Assembly: GCA_017481185.1 (NCBI GenBank)
Contig: JAFUPO010000335.1
Span: 1 to 7,821, forward strand
DNA from: Clostridia bacterium
GTDB lineage: Bacteria > Bacillota_A > Clostridia > Christensenellales > Aristaeellaceae
DNA: 7,821 nucleotides
Reading direction: 5' to 3'
Shown one piece after another: positions 5,218 through 7,821 of this stretch (its first letter is position 1; every line of letters begins with the position of its first letter). The translations under genes and the position numbers were made by a program. The notes beneath the pieces were generated by a model. It was not told the DNA's origin, did no database searches, and saw only the letters and a list, made by a program, of their open reading frames with translations.

Positions 5218-5276
5218 CCACTTTTGATGAAAAATTGTGGATAAAGCAAAAAGCAAAAACCACTTTTGGCAAAAAA
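5218..5276. repeat. Direct repeat pair in an AT-rich patch downstream of panE
   Basis: ccacttttgatgaaaaa (5218-5234) and ccacttttggcaaaaaa (5260-5276) match at 14 of 17 positions, with the first nine identical. Between them lie short aaagc-type repeats and a DnaA-box-like 9-mer. The patch 5204-5280 is clearly more AT-rich than the genes around it. It encodes nothing. Confidence 0.5.
5236..5244 (-). promoter_or_regulatory. Perfect DnaA-box 9-mer
   Basis: TGTGGATAA on the plus strand is the exact reverse complement of the DnaA box TTATCCACA. It sits in the AT-rich patch between panE and gyrA. A single box is not evidence of an origin; I find no second perfect copy beside it. A chance occurrence, or titration of DnaA, are alternatives. 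Confidence 0.4.
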
Positions 5277-5314
5277 TGAAGGATCTTGTGGCATACCGCC
5301 GCAAGATCCTTTAT
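5271..5314. terminator. Bidirectional intrinsic terminator between panE and gyrA
   Basis: A stem of 17 pairs joins 5276-5292 (atgaaggatcttgtggc) to 5298-5314 round a 5-base loop (atacc), with two G-U pairs in a plus-strand RNA. For minus-strand transcription from gyrA it is followed by CATTTTTTG, a classic T-run (complement of the A-run at 5271-5276). For panE on the plus strand the stem ends in CCTTTATCTG, a weaker T-rich tail. The convergent gene arrangement fits a shared terminator. Confidence 0.85.
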
Positions 5315-5366
5315 CTGTGCCCTCCCCGGCTGCTGTGCTTGAGAGAATAACCTGTGCTGAGACGAA

Positions 5367-5393
5367 GGGCTTTCATCTGCTGTGGGAAAGCCC
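5367..5393. repeat. 8-bp hairpin in the gyrA 3' region
   Basis: gggctttc (5367-5374) and gaaagccc (5386-5393) are exactly complementary, with an 11-base loop. There is no T-run on either side. It lies in the untranslated stretch between the gyrA stop and the terminator, 5315-5461, in which I see no gene. Confidence 0.4.
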
Positions 5394-5416
5394 CAATCGG
5401 TGGGATGAGCGCGCAA

Positions 5417-5452
5417 GAGAGGGTATTTCTTTGCTAAAAGAAATACCCTCTC
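5417..5452. repeat. Perfect 16-bp hairpin just after the gyrA stop
   Basis: gagagggtatttcttt (5417-5432) and aaagaaataccctctc (5437-5452) are exactly complementary round a gcta loop. It begins 9 bases after the gyrA stop codon. The minus-strand message continues TTGCGCGC, so there is no real T-run. It may protect or process the gyrA mRNA 3' end, or be a poor terminator backed up by the one at 5271-5314. It resembles the palindrome at 1993-2028. Confidence 0.75.
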
Positions 5453-5461
5453 CCTCATAAA

Positions 5462-7821
5462 TTATGCGTTATTCTCTTCAGTCTCAGCTTCCGGCTCGGC
5501 GAGGGCTACGCCCACCACCTGGGCGCCATCGGCTACCCGCATCAGGCGCACGCCCTGGCTGGTGCGGCCGCACAGGCGAATATCCTCCACCCGGGTGCGG
5601 ATGATGGTGCCGTCGTCGGTAATAAGCAGCAGATCCTCATGGCCCTGCACCATCAAAAGGGCGGTGAGGGGGCCGGTCTTATCCGTGAGGGCGGCGGCGA
5701 TGATACCCTTGCCGTTGCGGCCCTGCTCCCGGTAGTCAGAGGCGTTAGAGCGCTTGCCGTAGCCGTTGGCGGCAATGGTCAGCACCTGAGCCCCTTCCTG
5801 CACCACAGCCATGGACATGATCATATCCTCGGTATCCAGCTTCATGGCGTGCACGCCCATGCTGGCACGGCCCATGGCGCGAATGTGCTTTTCATTGAAG
5901 CGGATGGCCTTGCCCAACCGGCTGCCCATAATCAGCTCCTGGCTGCCGTCGGTCAGCTCCACAGAGACCAATTCATCCTCTTCCTTGAGCACGATGGCGA
6001 TCAGGCCCGTGCGCCGCAGGTGCTGGAACTCGCTCATGGGCGTTTTCTTCACCAAGCCGCCCCGGGTGGCCATGACCAGGTAATGATCCTCAGTCTCAGC
6101 CGGTACGGGGATCATGGCGGTGACCTTTTCATCACCGGCCAATTGCAAAATGTTCACAATGGCTGTGCCCTTGGCGGTGCGGCCCGCCTCGGGGATCTGG
6201 TAGCACTTGAGCTCATACACACGGCCCTTGTTGGTGAAGAACATAATATCCGAGTGGGTGTTCACCACCAGGATCTTTTCAGCATAGTCCTCCTCCCGGG
6301 TGGTCATGGCGCTGACGCCCTTGCCGCCCCGGTTCTGAGCCCGGTAGGTGGCCTGGGGCAGGCGCTTCACATAGCCAAAGTGGGTGAGGGTCACCACCAT
6401 GTCCTCCCGCTGGATCAGATCCTCCACGTCGATCTCGCCCTCCAGGGCAGCCAGCTCGGTGCGGCGCTCGTCGCCGTATTTATCCCGGATGACGGTGATC
6501 TCTTCTCTGATTACAGACATGAGCATCCCTTCATCCGCCAGGATGGACTGGAGGTAGGCGATGGTCTTTTCCAGCTCCTGATACTCAGCCTCCAGGCGCT
6601 CCCGCTCCAAACCGGTCAGGCGGGCCAGGCGCATATCCAAGATAGCCTGGGCCTGCTTTTCAGAAAGGTCAAAGCGCTCCATCAGGGCGATGCGAGCAGC
6701 GGCGGTGTCCCGGGCCTTTTTGATGGTTTCCACGATCTCGTCGATATGGTCCAGCGCCTTCAAAAGGCCCTCCAAGATGTGGGCCCGGGCCTCGGCCTTG
6801 TTGAGATCGTAGCGGGTGCGGCGGGTCACAACATCCTTCTGATGCTCCAGATAATAATAGAGCATTTCCTTGAGGCTCAGCACCCGGGGCTTGCCGTTCA
6901 CCAGCGCCAGCATATTGGCGCCGAAGGTCTCCTGCAATTGGGTGTGCTTGTACAGGTAGTTCAAAACCACCTGGGGATGCACATCCTTTTTCAGCTCGAT
7001 CACGATGCGCATACCGTCGCGGCCGGACTCGTCTCGCAGATCAGAGATGCCCTCCAACCGCTTTTCGTGAACCAATTCACCGATCTTTTCCACCAGCCGG
7101 GCCTTGTTGACCTGGTAGGGGATCTCGGTAACCACAATGCGGCTGCGATTGTTGCCTATGGGCTCGATTTCACTCTTAGCCCGCATAATAATGCGGCCAT
7201 GGCCCGTATGATAGGCCTCACGGATGCCTGAGCGGCCCAAAATCATCGCGCCGGTGGGGAAGTCGGGGCCCTTTACGTGCTCCATCAGGTCATCCAGGGT
7301 GGCGTCAGGATTGTCAATGAGGCACAATACCGCATTGATAACCTCTTTGAGGTTGTGGGGCGGGATATTGGTGGCCATGCCCACCGCGATGCCGGAGGAG
7401 CCGTTGACCAAGAGGTTGGGGAAACGGCTGGGCAGCACCGTAGGCTGCAAAAGGGTCTCGTCAAAGTTGGGGTAGAAGTCTACGGTGTCCTTATCGATCT
7501 CGCCCAACAGGTGCAGGGCCAGTTTGGACATACGGGCCTCGGTGTAACGCATGGCGGCAGCGCCGTCGCCGTCCACCGAGCCAAAGTTGCCCTGACCCTC
7601 TACCAGGGGGTAGCGGATGTTGAAATCCTGGGCCAGGCGCACCATGGCATCGTACACAGAGGAGTCGCCATGGGGGTGAAACTTACCCAGCACGTCGCCC
7701 ACCACGCGGGCAGACTTACGGAAGGGCTTATCGGGCATCATGCCCAACTCGTTCATATCGTAGAGGATGCGCCGGTGCACGGGCTTGAGGCCGTCCCGCA
7801 CGTCCGGCAGGGCACGGTCGA
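5462..7821 (-). CDS. gyrA: DNA gyrase subunit A (5' end beyond window)
   Basis: This is the cleavage and religation subunit of DNA gyrase, which with GyrB introduces negative supercoils using ATP. The visible frame opens [17 protein letters not shown], matching E. coli GyrA from about residue 31, so about 30 codons are missing. The GTG at 7799-7801 (the V of PDV) is internal and not a start. Residues below are counted from that codon. [10 protein letters not shown] (42-51) is the quinolone-resistance region; Ser47 and Asp51 match E. coli Ser83 and Asp87, the susceptible state. Y86 in MRYTEARM is the catalytic tyrosine (Tyr122). IPPHN and the coiled-coil arm (about 325-450) follow. The six-bladed C-terminal wrapping domain begins near 465 and carries the GyrA box QNRGGKG (489-495), separating it from ParC. 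The protein ends in an acidic tail ([12 protein letters not shown]). Total length of about 815-820 aa is normal. GyrB is not in the window. Confidence 0.97.
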   Translation of the reverse strand, partial: DRALPDVRDGLKPVHRRILYDMNELGMMPDKPFRKSARVVGDVLGKFHPHGDSSVYDAMVRLAQDFNIRYPLVEGQGNFGSVDGDGAAAMRYTEARMSKLALHLLGEIDKDTVDFYPNFDETLLQPTVLPSRFPNLLVNGSSGIAVGMATNIPPHNLKEVINAVLCLIDNPDATLDDLMEHVKGPDFPTGAMILGRSGIREAYHTGHGRIIMRAKSEIEPIGNNRSRIVVTEIPYQVNKARLVEKIGELVHEKRLEGISDLRDESGRDGMRIVIELKKDVHPQVVLNYLYKHTQLQETFGANMLALVNGKPRVLSLKEMLYYYLEHQKDVVTRRTRYDLNKAEARAHILEGLLKALDHIDEIVETIKKARDTAAARIALMERFDLSEKQAQAILDMRLARLTGLERERLEAEYQELEKTIAYLQSILADEGMLMSVIREEITVIRDKYGDERRTELAALEGEIDVEDLIQREDMVVTLTHFGYVKRLPQATYRAQNRGGKGVSAMTTREEDYAEKILVVNTHSDIMFFTNKGRVYELKCYQIPEAGRTAKGTAIVNILQLAGDEKVTAMIPVPAETEDHYLVMATRGGLVKKTPMSEFQHLRRTGLIAIVLKEEDELVSVELTDGSQELIMGSRLGKAIRFNEKHIRAMGRASMGVHAMKLDTEDMIMSMAVVQEGAQVLTIAANGYGKRSNASDYREQGRNGKGIIAAALTDKTGPLTALLMVQGHEDLLLITDDGTIIRTRVEDIRLCGRTSQGVRLMRVADGAQVVGVALAEPEAETEENNA

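Noticed and set aside
5279..5311. tRNA or other structured RNA gene in the panE-gyrA gap
   Set aside because: The only strong fold is a simple single stem with flanking A and T runs, which is a terminator. No cloverleaf or known riboswitch core is visible.
5114..5458. Minus-strand open frame of 114 codons between gyrA and panE
   Set aside because: It overlaps the end of panE and runs through two hairpins and the terminator. It has no family resemblance and lacks the base composition of its coding neighbours.
5204..5461. Replication origin between panE and gyrA
   Set aside because: Only one perfect DnaA box is present, with no cluster of boxes and no dnaA or dnaN beside it. It is recorded as a single site only.
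5639..7231. Long plus-strand open frame of 530 codons opposite gyrA
   Set aside because: It is antisense to an intact gyrA. Its His/Gln/Gly/Leu-rich translation is typical of a mirror frame in GC-rich coding DNA, and it shows no domain or ribosome binding site.

Overview
The window looks like chromosomal DNA of a GC-rich, low-motility-type Firmicute, most likely an anaerobic clostridial lineage (Clostridia/Oscillospirales-like). The grounds are a strong AGGAGG-type ribosome binding site before several genes, sigma-A-type promoters, GatCAB-type tRNA amidation genes, and an FHA/RodA/class B PBP gene trio. That trio occurs in clostridia and actinobacteria. The taxonomic call is an inference from gene content only.

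Layout. On the minus strand, reading from about 4060 down to 1, one probable transcription unit encodes: a membrane-anchored FHA-domain protein (3348-4019); a RodA/FtsW/SpoVE-family SEDS glycosyltransferase (2095-3351, ATGA overlap with the FHA gene); a class B penicillin-binding protein (547-1971); a short GatC (297-536, with its ribosome binding site lying over the PBP stop codon); and the first 73 codons of GatA (1-221, running off the window). A divergent gene on the plus strand, 4196-5203, encodes a ketopantoate reductase family protein. Its promoter and the promoter of the minus-strand unit lie back to back in 4020-4195. Convergent to it, at the right end, is gyrA on the minus strand (5462-7821), lacking only about the first 30 codons.

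How the genes work together. The SEDS protein polymerises glycan strands and the class B PBP cross-links them, so the pair is a standard peptidoglycan synthase. The FHA protein is its probable membrane-proximal partner or regulator. GatC and GatA belong to the amidotransferase that converts misacylated Glu-tRNA(Gln) and/or Asp-tRNA(Asn) to the correct aminoacyl-tRNA. Their apparent co-transcription with wall genes is more likely growth-rate coupling or plain genome organisation than a shared pathway. GyrA is the cleavage subunit of DNA gyrase.

Non-coding structure is richer than the genes. A clear bidirectional terminator sits between panE and gyrA (5271-5314). A perfect 16-bp hairpin lies just past the gyrA stop. 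A similar but imperfect hairpin precedes the PBP gene. A perfect 12-bp hairpin lies inside the gatC coding sequence. A perfect DnaA-box 9-mer lies in an AT-rich patch at 5204-5280. I see no mobile element, CRISPR array, tRNA or rRNA, and no convincing new multi-gene system. The best leads are the FHA domain that has lost its phosphothreonine-contact residues and the intergenic and coding palindromes.
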